Below, one piece after another: positions 44,031-54,425 of a stretch of 64,000 nucleotides of DNA; the first letter of the stretch is position 1, and each line of letters starts with the position of its first letter. The stretch is from contig NC_067485.1 in NCBI RefSeq assembly GCF_947179515.1, positions 8,745,360-8,809,359 on the forward strand. Direction: 5' to 3'. A program made the position numbers and the translations under genes. The notes under the pieces were generated by a model. It searched no databases. It worked only from the letters and a program-made list of their open reading frames with translations, and was not told the DNA's origin. This DNA is from Apodemus sylvaticus. Taxonomy: Eukaryota > Chordata > Mammalia > Rodentia > Muridae.

Positions 44031-45949
44031 AAGTAATTTTACACCTATTCATTCCATGCCTTTAATAGAAATGCAGAATGTTGAGTCAGGGCTGGGTCCC
44101 CATCTACTACTTTGCTAACTAGCACAGAGCACTGTAAACACATACACCTGAGGTTCAAGACATGACCATGGCTGCCTTCGTGAAAAGATCAATACAAAGG
44201 CCATCATCCCATCGCAACTATGAAAATGGCAGTGTTCAGAGAACTGTAAGGCCCAATGCATCATATGAGCTGGGACATGAAGCCAGAGACATGAAGTGTA
44301 AGATCCGATACTTGCTTGACAGAAAAGTTCTTTGTGGCAAATGACAGCAAGACGTAGAAACCACGGTGGTGCCCATTAGAGAGACAGGAAACATTCAGGC
44401 GCCTATAGCAAGGCCTCTGAAAGTCAGCCACTGCTAACTTTCTAAGGATAGCTAGATATCATTGCCAAAAGATCATGCCTGGAGCTGGAACCATTTATCC
44501 CTGAACATTAAGTACAGACTGACTGACCCACCTGCCCTGGATTGCCGCTCTCCTGTGTGGCGACTATCTACTCATTAGATTATTTTTTGATTGATTATAT
44601 TATTTAAACTTTGAAAAATCTAGTTTCAAAATTCTTACCCATGATTGAAATGATAACACCAATGTCCTATTTTGAACGACACACAATGTAATCCGAGAAC
44701 ACGGCATGTGTGCCTTCCCAGCTCTGTGGTTAGTAATATCCAGGCAACAGCTAACTTAAAGCAGTTGCAATGAAAATATTTACACTACGGAAACTGGCAA
44801 GAACCAAAATGCAAGGCTTTACCTTTCAAAGAGGCAATCATTCCAGGCAACCGCTCAAGACGCTCATCAGCCAGCGCAACTCCTCGAGATGTGGCCTTCA
44901 CTCTGCGGCTCTCCTGAGAGCCATCTCTCGCTGGCTCCATTAAACATGGAGGCTGCCCCAATGCTTCTTCATGGAGTCACACTTAGGTGAGGCAGAAAGA
45001 AAGGATGCTGTGTGAAAAGAGCTAGGCTCCCTCCGGAGTCCCTCTAGAGAGACACAGGACAGACCATGCCCAGCAGAGCCTACACGCAGGTGAACCCAGC
45101 TGCTGTTGGGCACGAGAAGGAAACTGCTGTGAGGATGTTTAACAATTAGCTGTCCTGGCAGGAACTCTAAAACTGCCACTGGTAAGTTCTAATGACACAC
45201 TAATTGTAGTTAGTAGATGCCCACTGGTAACCTATAATTATTTGCTTAGTAAGGTTATTTGTAAGCAGAGTCACTGTGGGTATGGGGGAGGGCAGATTCA
45301 AGATAAGAGCTTCCCAAAGGCATCTGGGAGTGGAAGTTGGGGAAGCAGGAGCTGAATGAGCCTGCCCTCCACTTGACAACCACAGACACCTGATGCTATA
45401 ACTCTACAGAAGTGTATTGTGCGCTGATATGAAGCCTAGGGGAAGAGCTCTTGTCTACAGGAGAACCTAAGAAGCATGGCACTGGGCGTCATTTAAATGT
45501 AGTCGTAGGTGCAGAGGATCACCTCATCCAGGGACTCTGCACCATCTTAGCTTGCAGCAGCCCACCCTACTGTTTGCACAATGGCAACACTATCCAGTTA
45601 CATGATCCTCAGAGTGTAACCCCTTGTGCAACAACATACAGCTGTGTAAGAACAAGAAGAGTAAGGATTTCACACTCTTCAGTAGAAGGGGTTTTTTGTA
45701 AGATTCATAGTGACTACTTAAGATACTTTAAAACCCATTCTAAAGAATTCTAACTGGGATAGCTCTGTAAGTTCAAGCTTTGACATACTTCTTGGGCAAC
45801 TCCAAACACTCAGCAATGATGGGGGTATTGTTTGTCAGCTTGTTGTTACTGTTGTTATTGTTTGGTTATTATCACCAGATTATAAAACAAGGTAGACACC
45901 GCCAGGCTAGAAACAGTAACAATCCAAATGGTATGCAGAATGGGTGTGC
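44031..45949. other. Single-copy sequence, no gene recognised
   Basis: About 1.9 kb with no recognised repeat. Frames of 60-100 codons (44162, 45451, 45780) carry no domain. The 45780-46052 frame starts with a hydrophobic Leu-rich run but extends into a B2 SINE, so it is not a credible gene. Confidence 0.5.
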
Positions 45950-46142
45950 TGGGCCTGGAAAGATGGCTCAGTGGTTAAACGCACTGACTGCTCCTCTCAA
46001 GGTCTTGAGTTCAAATCCTAGCAACCACATGATGGCTCACAACCATCCATAATGAGATCCGACGCCCTCTTCTGGAGTGTCTGAAGACAGATACAATGTA
46101 CTTACATGTAATACATAAATAAAACTTTAAAAAAGAAAGAAA
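45950..46142 (+). mobile_element. B2 SINE
   Basis: ggcctggaaagatggctcag, tggttaaacgcactgactgc, gtcttgagttcaaatcctag, caaccacatgatggctcaca, gccctcttctggagtgtctg and tail aataaaactttaaaaaa. Confidence 0.96.
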
Positions 46143-46429
46143 GAAAAAATGGGTGTGCTGATAAAGGAGTGATCAAGACGTACAGGCAGATAGGGTAGGG
46201 ACTGAGGCGGGCAGACAAAAGTGAGCTGAGAGAGATCCACAGACAGATGCATGCAGGCGGACATGGTTGGTACTGAGCTCCTGCAGAGCCTCACATCAAC
46301 TCTCTAGAGGGTTTGGAACTGTAGAAAAGACTGTCACTTGTCAGAACACTTCGTATCATGCATGCCCTCTAACTGTAAAGGGCCAGCAGCAAAGGAAGAG
46401 ACAAGTTGCGGGAAATAATAAAAAAAAAA

Positions 46430-47420
46430 AACAATGAACCTGCCAACTCTCCCAGAGGTCGGATCATGCTATTGTGCTCCTGCGGGGGGAGGGGGTCTCA
46501 CCGAACTACTCTCCCCAGCTAGCACTCCCACTGCGCCCCATCACTGTGTTCCCAGCTCTTATTCGCTTGTCCCGGGAGCCGCTAGTTCTTCCTTAGCCGT
46601 AAACCCAGGTAGTTGACGAACCCACATTCCAGTAACTACATGGAACTGCCAACCTCGCAGTCACATAGCACAATACCCACTAACCCGGTAGAATCAATAT
46701 TCTTAAATCTTAATTAACCAATCAGACTTATATATCAATAGAATCACAATTTACAAGATGCCAATACAGTAATTTCAGGGCCAATTGATAATGATAAAAG
46801 CTTTATCCCAATATTTCTAACCTTGTGAAATCATAGCTACTTGTGGCTGGAAATTGCCACACAGGTACACATCAGTAGCCATCTGCCTCCTCCTACCCTG
46901 AGCTGCTCCTTTCTCCTTGACTCTTAGCTCCGCCACCCTTTTCCCTGTCCAATCATAGGCATCCCACTACCATAATGTGATTGGACAGGGAAAATCCTGC
47001 AAAAGAGACATGTATATTCTGTCTGGCAAATTTATACAAGAGTAGAGCACATGTCTGGTCAACATATCAGAAGGCATGGTCAAAGAAAACAGGAGCCAAG
47101 TAAAGTGATCTTAAACATCACAAGAAAAGTATGACCTCAGCAATACACGTGGGCTCCCTGAATTGGAAATTTCTGGTTTCATGGGAGACACCCTTATGTC
47201 ATGTGATGTTTCACCAAAGCAGACACAGGTGAGAGGATGTTTTGCTGAAGCAGACACATGAAAGGTCATGTGATATTTAGAAAGAATATAAACGTGACTC
47301 CATAGACAGTGGGGGAGGCTGGCATTGGTGCGCTTTGCACCAAGTTGCTGATCTTCGCTTTTCCTGACTTTATAGAGAGTAACTCACCAAAGACCTTCTC
47401 GTAATATTCCAGACATGTTC
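46430..47420. mobile_element. Possible LTR-type repeat region (low confidence)
   Basis: The texture is LTR-like but unassigned: GC-rich head (tgcgggggga near 46485), CCAAT motifs, a perfect 17-bp inverted repeat (46939-46955 and 46978-46994), and short repeated blocks near 47200-47275 (aagcagacaca twice, gtcatgtgat twice). A tataaacgtgactcc near 47287 could be a TATA box, with gctttgcacc downstream. No internal retroviral genes. This could be one or two separate elements, or single-copy DNA. Confidence 0.3.
46939..46994. repeat. Perfect 17-bp inverted repeat, 22-bp loop
   Basis: Left arm ttttccctgtccaatca, right arm tgattggacagggaaaa, no mismatch; pairing does not extend on either side. Each arm holds a CCAAT box (CCAATCA and its complement). 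Confidence 0.97.
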
Positions 47421-47699
47421 ATAAACTTGTGCTGATTCGGCAAGGCCTTGTCATTTCTTCTAAATTGAGGCACACTGCTAATTTGTGTTTGGTGTTTTAC
47501 TAGTAGACTGGGCTGTTGACAATAAAGGTTGGAATCATCCCCAAAGAACTATTTCTAAACAGATCCACAACCCCCATATCCTAATAATCATTCTTTCTCC
47601 TACCTCTGGTAGGCAGTGGGCTAGAAGATTGAAGCATTAAAGAACCCTAATTAAAGTAGGTTTTGAAAACTCTCAGCCTTCACTCCCTGATGACCAACC

Positions 47700-47885
47700 A
47701 TCTGAGTTTGCTTTCTGTCGCTATGATAAGAGACTGTCCAAAAGCAACTTGGAGAGGAAAGTTTTCATTCTGTTACAGGTTACAGACCATCACCAGGTAG
47801 TCAAGGCAGGAAGGCAAAGCAGAAGCTTGGAGCAGAAATCATGGAGTTACAGAGCTGACTGGCTTTCTCTGGGTTTCTTTCCTTT
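47700..47885 (-). mobile_element. Rodent LTR-like repeat, family 2, partial
   Basis: tttgctttctgtcgctatga, aagagactgtccaaaagcaa, cttggagaggaaagttttca, tgttacaggttacagaccat, aaggcaggaaggcaaagcag: antisense 3' half of the family. Confidence 0.7.
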
Positions 47886-48105
47886 GTATTCTTGAAAATA
47901 ATGTCAAGAGAGGAATTATTCTCTAGTTATGTCTATTTAGAGTTATAAATGTCACTTGTGTCTGGTCATCTGCTTCTTCCTTGAAATTTGAGAAAGCTTT
48001 ATGCTATAATTCCATTGAATAGAATCCCTATACCTTTACTGTCTATCTCAGCTCCTTCTATCACAGAAAGATTTGGGGCTTATGTTCTGATCACCTCCCA
48101 GCATT

Positions 48106-48209
48106 TTTGACACAGACATCAGGCTTGACACAGAGACCAGGCTTGACACTGAGTCCAGGCTTGACACTGAGACCAGGCTTGACACTGAGACCAGGCTTGA
48201 CACAGAGAC
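48106..48209. repeat. 18-bp minisatellite, 5 full units plus a partial
   Basis: The unit is caggcttgacacagagac with ACTGAG and GTC variants. Outer units carry ACAGAG and central units ACTGAG. It lies between LINE-derived segments. Confidence 0.95.
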
Positions 48210-48224
48210 CATACTCACAGTGTG

Positions 48225-48770
48225 ATAATTATTATTACAGACCTTTGAATTTTGTCAAGCATCCTTATTCCTCCCTCTGCTTGGTCAAGCTCACTGCTGA
48301 TGCTTTCCACCATGTTCTTTATCTGATTCTGTGAGTTTTCACTTATTTCTAATTGATTTTTACTAAACACAAAAGTCAGTGTCTCTGCTAGCTTTTGTTC
48401 CTCGTCGCTTACTTTGTGTATACCCACACTGACTGTGTCCCCTTCGCAGCTGATCTTTCTTTCCAGCTCTTACAATGGACTCGATGGCTTGTTTGTATTC
48501 TTTTTCAGGCCACTGATCATTTTTACCAGTGAACTTTTGAAATATTCATCTGCCATTGTACCTATCTCAGTGACTCTGTGCTCTGTCGTTAAAAGGTGTG
48601 ATCTCTTAGAGAAGCTGTACTGTCTTGATCTTTAATGTTTCTTGTGTTTTCATGTTGTGATGTGTGCGACTGTTGATTTGGATTCTTCTCCTGGTTTTGT
48701 TTGAGGGTTGCTTGGTTGAGCTGACTACTCTTGGAGGCTTAATCCCAAGTAACACTGAGCAGGGAAAAAT
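48225..48770 (-). pseudogene. LINE-1/HAL1-like ORF1 relic
   Basis: On the minus strand a 70-codon stretch reads NSQNQIKNMVESISSELDQ followed by AEGGIRMLDKIQ, a heptad pattern close to the coiled coil of old L1 and HAL1 ORF1 proteins (SRLDEAEERIS type). Upstream sequence (48600-48770) is A-rich with ccaagcaaccctc and acatgaaaacacaagaaac, as expected ahead of such an ORF. Multiple stops break it. Family membership is inferred from pattern, not a search. Confidence 0.55.
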
Positions 48771-48849
48771 TAAACCACTTTTTCGGGAAGATTCTCCTCC
48801 TACATACAACAAGGAACAGTGCAGCTGAAGCTGTTCTAGGTTAACTTCC

Positions 48850-49190
48850 TGTGGTGGTTTGGATGAGAATGGCCCCAACAGGATCATCTATTTGAACAGT
48901 TGGTTCTTAGTGCGTGGAACTGTTTGGGAAGGATTAGGAGGTGTGGCCTTGTTGGAGTGAGTGTGTCATTCGTGGTGAGCTTCCAGAGTTTTAAGATTTC
49001 AAAAGGCTCATCATTCTCAGTTCATTCATGTTTCTTTATGATTTTCATCAAAATATTGTCTCTCAGCTACTGCTTCAGCACCATGCCTGCCCCCGAACAA
49101 CTGCCATGCTCCCCACCATGATGATCATGGACTCTAACCTTCTGGAACTCTGAACCCTACATCCAGCGCTTTCTTTTATAAATTCCATTT
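48850..49190 (+). mobile_element. Rodent LTR-like repeat, family 1
   Basis: gtggtggtttggatgagaat, ggccccaacaggatcatcta, tggaactgtttgggaaggat, taggaggtgtggccttgttg, cagctactgcttcagcacca, ccaccatgatgatcatggac and a ctttcttttataaat end. The final 60-70 bp of the family is missing. Confidence 0.88.
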
Positions 49191-49194
49191 GTCT

Positions 49195-49556
49195 CTTCAG
49201 GCAACTCTAAGAAGATAAAGCATTTAATTGTGGCTTGTTTATAGTTTCAGAGGCTTTGTCCACTATGATCATGGCAGGAAGCATGGCGGCATGCAGGCAG
49301 ACACTGGATCAGTGGCTGAGACCTACATCCTGATCCACGGGGAAAGAGATGGGGTGGGGGATTTGGGTCTGGCACAGGCTTTTGAAGCTTCAAAGCCTAC
49401 CCCAAGTGACACACTTATGCCCACAAGGCCAAAACTTCTAATCTTTCTAATCCTTTCAAATATTGACAATCCTTGGCTTTCAAAGAGCAACAATTCCTGG
49501 TGACCAAAGCATTCAAATATATGAGCCTATGGGAACCATTCTTATTCAAACCACTG
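49195..49556 (-). mobile_element. Rodent LTR-like repeat, family 1, inverted partner
   Basis: Reverse complement of the previous element: caggcaactctaagaagata, aagcatttaattgtggcttg, gtttcagaggctttgtccac, tgatcatggcaggaagcatg, gacctacatcctgatccacg, ttcaaatatatgagcctatg, cattcttattcaaaccactg. It also lacks its extreme 3' end, so the two copies are joined tail to tail. Confidence 0.88.
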
Positions 49557-49952
49557 TACTGGCTGGTTCTGTGTGTCAACTTGACACAGGCTGGAGTTAT
49601 CACAGAGAAAGGAGCTTCAGTTGGGGAAGTGCCTCCAAGAGATCCAGCTGTGGGACATTTTTCTCAATAAATGATCATGGATGGAGGGCCCATTGTGGGT
49701 GGTGCCATCCCTGGGCTGGTGCTCTTAGGTTCTATAAGAGCAAACTGAGCAAGCCAGGGGAAGCAAGCCCTGTAAGGAACATCCCTCCATGGCCTCTGCA
49801 TTAGCTCCTCCATCCTGACCTGCTTGAGTTACAGTCCTGACTTTGGTGATCAACATCAATATGCAAAGTATAAGCTGAATAAACCCTTTCCTCCCCAACT
49901 TGCTTCTTGGTCATAATGTTTGTGCAGGAATAGAAACCCTGACTAAGACACC
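49557..49952 (+). mobile_element. Rodent LTR-like repeat, family 2, nearly complete
   Basis: tactggctggttctgtgtgt, caacttgacacaggctggag, cctccaagagatccagctgt, tgtgggtggtgccatccctg, gcaagccaggggaagcaagc, ataaaccctttcctccccaa and gaaaccctgactaagaca. The sense strand carries an AATAAA near the 3' end and TG...CA style termini. It joins the inverted family-1 pair with no spacer. Confidence 0.9.
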
Positions 49953-50157
49953 CACCCACTAAGACATAGAGTTCATTTTTCTTCTTCTCCCAACTTTCTT
50001 CTTCAGTCATTCACACATGGAGGCAGATTCTAGCCTACAGCTTACACAGAATGCCTACAATATATGCCCTTAAATTACAACTCCAAGAAGAGTCTTCTGA
50101 GCAGGTTTAGGCAAGTCACTTAGCCTCTCTGAGCTTTGTTTTTATTGAAATGTTATC

Positions 50158-50470
50158 TTTGTTACTCTTCTATTGCTGTGATAAAACACGTGACCAAGGA
50201 AAGTTATAAACTAAAATGTTTAATTTGGCTCACTGATTCAGAGTTTAGAGTCCATAATGGTGAACCAAAAGGACAGCTGAGAACTCACAGCTTGATTCAT
50301 AACTATGAGGAGGAGAGAGATACTAGGAACAGCATTAGTGTTTTGAAACCTCAAAGCCTACCCTCAGTGACACACTTCCTCCAACCAGGTCATATCTCCT
50401 AACTCTTCTCAAGCAGTTCCACCAATGGGAAACCAAGTCCTTAAACCTATGGACCTATGGGAGGGGGTAT
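50158..50470 (-). mobile_element. Rodent LTR-like repeat, family 1
   Basis: ttactcttctattgctgtga, taaaacacgtgaccaaggaa, ttgaaacctcaaagcctacc, ctcagtgacacacttcctcc, ctaactcttctcaagcagtt, ccaccaatgggaaaccaagt and gtattctcactgaagccac. A more diverged copy. Confidence 0.85.
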
Positions 50471-50708
50471 TCTCACTGAAGCCACTATTTGTCATAGGAC
50501 ATCCTATCAGGAAAAAAATTAATTCCAGTCCTTCAGTGTGCCATGTGTTCAACAAATATTCCTGGAACCAATAAATGAATACCAAGCAGAGGTGAGCAGA
50601 GAGGGTTTTGTAAGTGGAATGTGGAAAAGAATTATATTAACCAACAAGGATGTTGGTTTCTTCTTTCAAACACGAGTCAGAAAAAAAAATATAGTCCATT
50701 CAATGTTT

Positions 50709-50891
50709 TTAATTATCTTCTGATTCAGAAATAAGAGATTTTTGTCCTGGCTTATGGAAAACATGATGCCGCATCCTGTTTCCCCTCTCACAGTAATTGC
50801 TGTAAAAGGCTTCAATCACGGTGCCACTTTGTCCAAATGAGGCTTTCTTGCATGGACGAGGTTTGGAAAGCAAGGCACGGTATCCTGCGAC
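50709..50891 (-). other. Candidate terminal exon (unnamed), minus strand
   Basis: On the minus strand a strong acceptor-like ctcctctctttattgcag ends at 50892; the next base opens a frame of 60 codons starting VAGYRALLSKPRPCKKASFG and ending LISESEDN before TAA (50709-50711). Two Cys and several Lys/Arg/His residues give it a basic, secreted-protein-like look, but I cannot match it to any family. The other two frames stop within 26 codons. The neighbourhood is repeat-rich but this interval is not part of a recognised repeat. I see no upstream exon and no polyA signal nearby, so chance cannot be excluded. Confidence 0.22.
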
Positions 50892-50899
50892 CTGCAATA

Positions 50900-51532
50900 A
50901 AGAGAGGAGCAGATGCAGGGCCTGCTTTCAGAGGAGACACCACAAAATTTGGTGAAGCATAAGTCAGGTAGCTATGAAAGAGACTTTCCCCGCACCGAGG
51001 GCTGCCACGCTGTTACACCAGGCCAGAGTGCATGTGAATTCCCTCCAAAGGTTGGGTACTGCAGACTTCTTGAACTTGAGGCGGGCTTTGCACCAAGAGA
51101 CCTGACCAGCTCACTAACCCGATGGGCAATGAGACACGGCAGGCAAAGTGGCACAGACAGCCTCATAACGCTCTCCCTCATGGGTGGCCTCTTGTGGGAT
51201 ATGTGTAAGCTGGCTGGCTGTTTCTACGTGGTTCAGAAGACTGGTCTTTTTCTCTCTGTGTGTTTTTTTTTCCAGTAGTGACAATGAGGTTTTAACTTAA
51301 TTCCCACATGGTATGACCTTCTTAGGGCTAACTAACATCAAGAAGAACGATTTCCCAGATCTCACAGATAGCTGGCACCAGTGACAAGGCTGACAAGAAT
51401 GAGATAGACAGTCTAGGAATTCTACATTCTTACTGAGAAAAGAGCATATAACATAATGTGTGCTAGGAAAGGCAGCTAAGTACATTCCCACCTATAATGT
51501 AAAGCATCTTGGTCTTTCTAAAATCATTGAAA

Positions 51533-51534
<2 letters not shown>
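50900..51534. other. Single-copy sequence, no other gene recognised
   Basis: A 121-codon plus frame (50913-51278) is present without domain or splice support. The flanking 50471-50708 is ordinary, with an L2/MIR-like ttcaacaaatattcctgga near 50548. Confidence 0.5.

Positions 51535-51566
<32 letters not shown>
51535..51566. repeat. (GT)n microsatellite
   Basis: About 15 GT units. Confidence 0.96.
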
Positions 51567-51567
<1 letters not shown>

Positions 51568-51773
51568 ATTGAATGTAAAAATGTAGAAAATTGACTGTAT
51601 GGAAATAACCTTTCTAAGCTTGAGATCATATGCAAACAAAACAGAAAAAATAAGTATTTAAATACACTATCCTTAACACTTATGTGTTGGAAAAAAATCA
51701 GTTATAAAGGTAAATAACAAATATGCAATCTCTATGAGGGAATTCATTTTTAACACATAAAAGTCACTTCTGG

Positions 51774-51850
51774 GGCTGATATGACTCTGTGGGTCAGGTG
51801 CTTGCTGTGTAAGCAACAGGATCTGAGTTTGGATTTCAACGACCCCTGTG
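51774..51850 (+). mobile_element. ID-like SINE head, degenerate
   Basis: ggggctgatatgactctgtg, ggtcaggtgcttgctgtgta and tctgagtttggatttcaac resemble a tRNA-Ala-derived ID or B2 head with decayed A and B boxes. Confidence 0.45.
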
Positions 51851-51879
51851 CTCAGCTCGAGCAGACATTTCTGTTTGAT

Positions 51880-52480
51880 TCAAAGGCTCTTTTTACTTTG
51901 CTCTGATTTCTTCAATGATAACTGTTCACTCAAAAATGTATAGTTCAGTCCCTGCATGTTTGTATGGTTTCTGAGGTTACATTTGCTGTTGGTTTCCAAT
52001 TCTATTTGACTCATGTCAGTTTTTTGGGTTTTTTTGTTTGTTTGTTTGTTTTTTGTTTTTTTATTTGTTAAGGTGTGCTAACCTGTGGCTTTTAATATGG
52101 TCAACCTTCTAGAAGGTTTTGTGCTACTAGAAAGAGTTTATTTGCTATCTGTTGTGGGTTTTGTCTGTAAAGTTCAGCCTGTAAAGTTGCTGGGTTTTTT
52201 AAATCAAGACATGAGAGTGTCAGAACTCATGTTGTCTTTTATGCCTTTTAGTGATTATTTTTGTGAAATTTGGAGACCCAAGATTTGTTACATAGAAATT
52301 TATAATATTTATATCTTCCTGATAATCTGTTCCTATTTTTTATTTGAAGTACGCACTATCAGCTATGAAAATTCCTACGCCAGCACATTATGCCAACTCT
52401 GACTCAGCTTCCATTATGGGGATTTCTTAGAGACAAGAGAAAGTTGTGTATTGCTGCATTATTCAATATCTTTGTCTGCA
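51880..52480 (-). mobile_element. Ancient LINE-1 ORF2 relic
   Basis: Antisense ORF2 landmarks in order: tgatttcttcaatgataact, catgtttgtatggtttctga, ggttacatttgctgttggtt, gtggcttttaatatggtcaa, aatttataatatttatatct, ctatcagctatgaaaattcc, cttccattatgg and ttcttagagacaagag, as seen in old mammalian L1 (TTTCTTCATTGACCCATTGG, TGTGGCCTAACATATGGTC, TTGTCTGATATGAGTATAGC). Heavily mutated, with no frame left. A T/TTTG-rich patch (52020-52070) is inserted. Confidence 0.75.
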
Positions 52481-52484
52481 CCTG

Positions 52485-52850
52485 TCCTGCTTTGGTGTCT
52501 GTTGCTGTGATAAACCAAAATCAACTTAGAAAAGGTTTACTTTGGCTAACAGGACACGGTCATGGGGGAAGCCAGGCAGGGACTCATGGCAGGAACCTGG
52601 ATGCGGGAACTGAAGCAGAGGCACAGAGGGCGCTGCTCACTGGCCTGCTTCTCATGACTGGCTCAGCTGCCTTTCTCACATGCTCCAGGTCTGCTTGCCT
52701 AAGATTGGCACCACCCACAGTGGGCTGTCCCCTCCTACATCAATCCGTAATCAATCGAATGCCCCATAGACACACCAGCCTGGTGGAAGCAATCCTTCAG
52801 TTGAGAGTCCCAGAATATCTAGGCCAGTGCAGAGATGACAGAAACTAGCA
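52485..52850 (-). mobile_element. Rodent LTR-like repeat, family 2, nearly complete
   Basis: tgtctgttgctgtgataaac, ggaagccaggcagggactca, gcaggaacctggatgcggga, actgaagcagaggcacagag, ggcaccacccacagtgggct, aatcaatcgaatgcccc, ttcagttgagagtcccagaa. It interrupts the old L1 region. Confidence 0.85.
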
Positions 52851-53010
52851 ACGATAGCCTCTTCGAATCAGTGAGGTAGATCCATTTGCATCAACTTTAT
52901 GACTCAGAAGGGCGTGCTACCAATTACTCATTTTGTTGGAGGTTTGTCCAATTGGTTGGTTTACTGGGAGTTCTTGTCTTCCTTTCTAAAATTTTCCATC
53001 TCTTGGATTC

Positions 53011-53198
53011 TTTTTTTAAAAGAAGATTTATTTATTATTATATGTAAGTACACTGTAGTTGTCTTCAGACACACCAGAAGAAGGCATCATATCTCATTAC
53101 AGATGGTTGTGAGCCACCATGTGGTTGCTGAAATCTGAACTCATGACCTTCAGAAGAGCAGTCAGTGCTGTTAACCACTGAGCCATCTCTCCAGCTCC
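53011..53198 (-). mobile_element. B2 SINE with a 17-bp target-site duplication
   Basis: gaagatttatttattattat, gtaagtacactgtagttgtc, acaccagaagaaggcatcat, gagccaccatgtggttgctg, agagcagtcagtgctgttaa, ctctccagctcc: antisense B2. It is bracketed by the perfect direct repeat ccatctcttggattctt at 52996-53012 and 53199-53215, the hallmark of L1-mediated insertion into older DNA. Confidence 0.98.
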
Positions 53199-53215
53199 CC
53201 ATCTCTTGGATTCTT

Positions 53216-53742
53216 AAGTTTGTTTCCTTGCACCAAGATTTCCTGGAAGGTATTGGTTGATGTTTGTTTTCCTTTGGGTCCATCCACGAGCACTTCTGTG
53301 TTGCTTCTGTCCTTGATTTCTGAAATATGTCTTTTTGCTTCATATCATCTGCTGGTGATAATTTCTGCTTGGGAGGGGCTTGATTGCTTGGTTAATTGAT
53401 TAATCAACAAAAGAATCAATAATTCTTTTCATGTCCAGAATTCCTGTTCAGTTATTTTTCAGCGCCTTCATTGTTTTGACTGAAATTTTCCTCCATGATT
53501 TTACATTTCTCCTCCAAGGCGCAGGTGGTTCCACTCGCTTCGCGACCTGCTGTGTCTACACTCTGAACTGATTTGCTTGTCTGTGTCCACAGTCAAGGCC
53601 ACTTGGGTCTGCTGTCCCATCAAGAGCTGCAGAAGGTTCCATGTTCTTCTTCACTCTTCCTGGGGTCCCAATCCCTTGGTTAACCAACCAGCAGAGCTTG
53701 GGGAGCAAGCTTGCAGACCTGCAATCTCAGGGTCCCATACTT
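53216..53742. other. Sequence between repeats, possibly old L1 5' region
   Basis: T-rich on the plus strand (ccttgatttctgaaatatgt, ccttcattgttttgactgaa) in a way that suggests a further antisense L1 relic, but no landmark is firm. Nothing coding was recognised. Confidence 0.35.
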
Positions 53743-53744
53743 CT

Positions 53745-54105
53745 TTTTTTTTAATTTATTGATATATTTATTTACATTTCAAATGATTTCCCCTTTTCTG
53801 GACCCCCACTCCCCGAAAGTCCCATCAGTCCCCTTCCCTCCCCCTGTTTTCCCACCCAACCCTTCCCACTTCCCTGTTCTGATTTTGTTCAATACTGCTT
53901 CACTGAGTCTTTCCAGAACAAGGGGCCACTCCTCCGTTCTTCTTGTACCTCATTTGATGTGTGGATTATGTTTTGGGTATTCCAGTGTTCTAGGTTAATA
54001 TCCACTTATTAGTGAGTGCATACCATGATTGATCTTTTGAGTCTGGGTTACCTCACTTAGTATGATGTTCTCCAGCTCCATCCATTTGCCTAAGAATTTC
54101 AAGCT
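53745..54105 (-). mobile_element. LINE-1 3' end, 5'-truncated
   Basis: An antisense A-tail (ttttttttaatttatt) is followed by 3'UTR sequence (tttacatttcaaatgatttc, cccactccccgaaagtccca) and then the antisense C-terminus of ORF2 (gtattccagtgttctaggtt, aatatccacttattagtgag, acctcacttagtatgatgtt, ctccagctccatccatttgc). Reading minus gives KWMELENI and EVTQTQKINHGMHS. A young-looking rodent L1 piece; it ends abruptly at about 54105. Confidence 0.93.
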
Positions 54106-54267
54106 GTGTCCCTGGTTTGATCCCCTCTCCCCTGTCGTTGGACAGGCTGAGTCCAGCCTCAGTTACTTTAGGGCTCTGCCATACTTGTCCTATTCCCAGT
54201 CTCTTGCCCTGAACTGTGGTAGAGATGAGGACACAGTGAGTGATGTGTTTATAAAAAGATAAAGAGA

Positions 54268-54425
54268 GCCGGGCAGTGGCACACGCTTTTAATCCCAGCA
54301 CTTGGGAGGCAGAGACAGGTAAATTTCTGAGTTTAAGGCCAGCCTGGTCTACAGAGTGAGTTCCAGGACAGCCAGGGTTACACAGAGAAACTCTATCTCA
54401 AAAAAAGAAAAAAAAAAAAAAGGAA
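54268..54425 (+). mobile_element. B1 SINE
   Basis: gccgggcagtggcacacgct, tttaatcccagcacttggga, ggcagagacaggtaaatttc, ttaaggccagcctggtctac and a caaaaaaagaaaaaa tail: near-consensus B1. Confidence 0.98.

Noticed and set aside
48215..48427. Small coiled-coil gene on the minus strand
   Set aside because: Better explained as an old L1/HAL1 ORF1 relic: similar heptads, an A-rich upstream region and stops on both sides.
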